Of a stretch of DNA of 64,000 bases, positions 63,788 to 64,000 are shown piece after piece. The stretch is from Senegalimassilia faecalis. Lineage in GTDB: Bacteria; Actinomycetota; Coriobacteriia; Coriobacteriales; Eggerthellaceae. The notes under the pieces were generated by a model. It made no database searches. It was not told where the DNA came from and saw only the letters and a program-made list of their open reading frames with translations. The position numbers were made by a program, and so were the translations under genes. Each line of letters begins with the position of its first letter. Position 1 is the stretch's first letter. The stretch covers positions 2,232,001-2,296,000 of the forward strand of contig NZ_SDPW01000001.1 of assembly GCF_004135645.1 (NCBI RefSeq), given 5' to 3'.

Positions 63788-64000
63788 CGAACCAGGCGCT
63801 TGATTCCGCGGAAGCGCTTTTGAGCGTGCAGGGCGTGTCGAAAACGTATCCCGACCCGCACTCGAAAGGCGAGTTCCAGGCACTCTCGAATGCGTCGATC
63901 GACGTCATGCCGGGCGAATGCGTGGGACTGATCGGCCCAAGCGGGTGCGGCAAATCGACCCTTGCGCGCATTATCGCCCGACTTGAAAAGGCCGATCAGG
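63784..64000 (+). CDS. nikE: nickel/peptide-type ABC ATP-binding protein (NikE-like), partial
   Basis: Truncated by the window edge; 72 residues visible. It begins [25 protein letters not shown] and reaches Walker [23 protein letters not shown]. The second ATPase of the transporter, overlapping nikD by four bases. The remaining 180 or so residues lie outside the window. Confidence 0.88.
   Translation, partial: MTNQALDSAEALLSVQGVSKTYPDPHSKGEFQALSNASIDVMPGECVGLIGPSGCGKSTLARIIARLEKADQ

Overview
The window is a high-GC chromosomal segment whose content points to the family Eggerthellaceae (Coriobacteriia, Actinomycetota). The main pointers are a Tat-exported molybdopterin reductase operon facing a LuxR regulator with an MFS-like 12-helix membrane half, BspA-type leucine-rich proteins, dense SRPBCC/FAD redox remnants and GGAGG-type ribosome binding sites. 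The genus cannot be fixed from the sequence alone. No rRNA, tRNA, transposase or CRISPR array was seen.

Layout. 0.3-6.9 kb: dmsABC-like molybdoenzyme operon (minus) and its divergent membrane LuxR regulator. 6.9-9.8 kb: a gene-poor stretch with a frameshifted AbiEi-like protein between two inverted copies of a 140-bp palindromic element. 9.8-15.9 kb: hybrid sensor kinase, MoxR ATPase, DUF58 protein and a transglutaminase-like membrane protein in one tight operon. 16-21 kb: a collapsed paralogue, then a 1,462-residue secreted BspA-like protein, a terminator and an 11-copy 14-bp tandem array. 21-24.5 kb: gatCAB. 24.8-25.7 kb: a toxin-antitoxin-like pair flanked by 78-bp direct repeats. 26-31 kb: moeA-like gene, DUF2520 protein and panB, panC, panD. 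31-42 kb: apt, Sel1 protein, WYL regulator, hydroxyacyl-CoA dehydrogenase, Ski2-like helicase, DUF4160/DUF2442 pair, and an HTH protein fused to DUF285 repeats.

42-55.9 kb is the most unusual part. It holds a YbjN-like protein, a deoxyribosyltransferase-like protein, a tandem AAA protein with an apparently dead Lon-like domain, an OmpA-domain lipoprotein, a DUF4062 - phosphatase - kinase/RyR operon, a papain-like deaminase toxin with a candidate immunity protein, a small membrane protein and a HerA/VirB4-type ATPase. Five promoters here share a palindrome with core TTGCGCAA placed exactly 22 nt (from TTGCGC) upstream of a -10-like hexamer. This suggests one regulon and possibly one undescribed conflict or stress-response system. 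The block ends abruptly at a truncated FAD oxidoreductase whose stop codon overlaps that of the ATPase.

55.9-58.4 kb: an ArsR regulator, an SRPBCC membrane protein and the FAD remnant, facing a frameshifted winged-helix/cysteine-motif protein. 58.5-64 kb: a methyltransferase followed by a NikBCADE-type ABC importer, headed by a site matching the GTGTTAC-N13-GTAACAC form of NikR operator; the last gene runs off the window.
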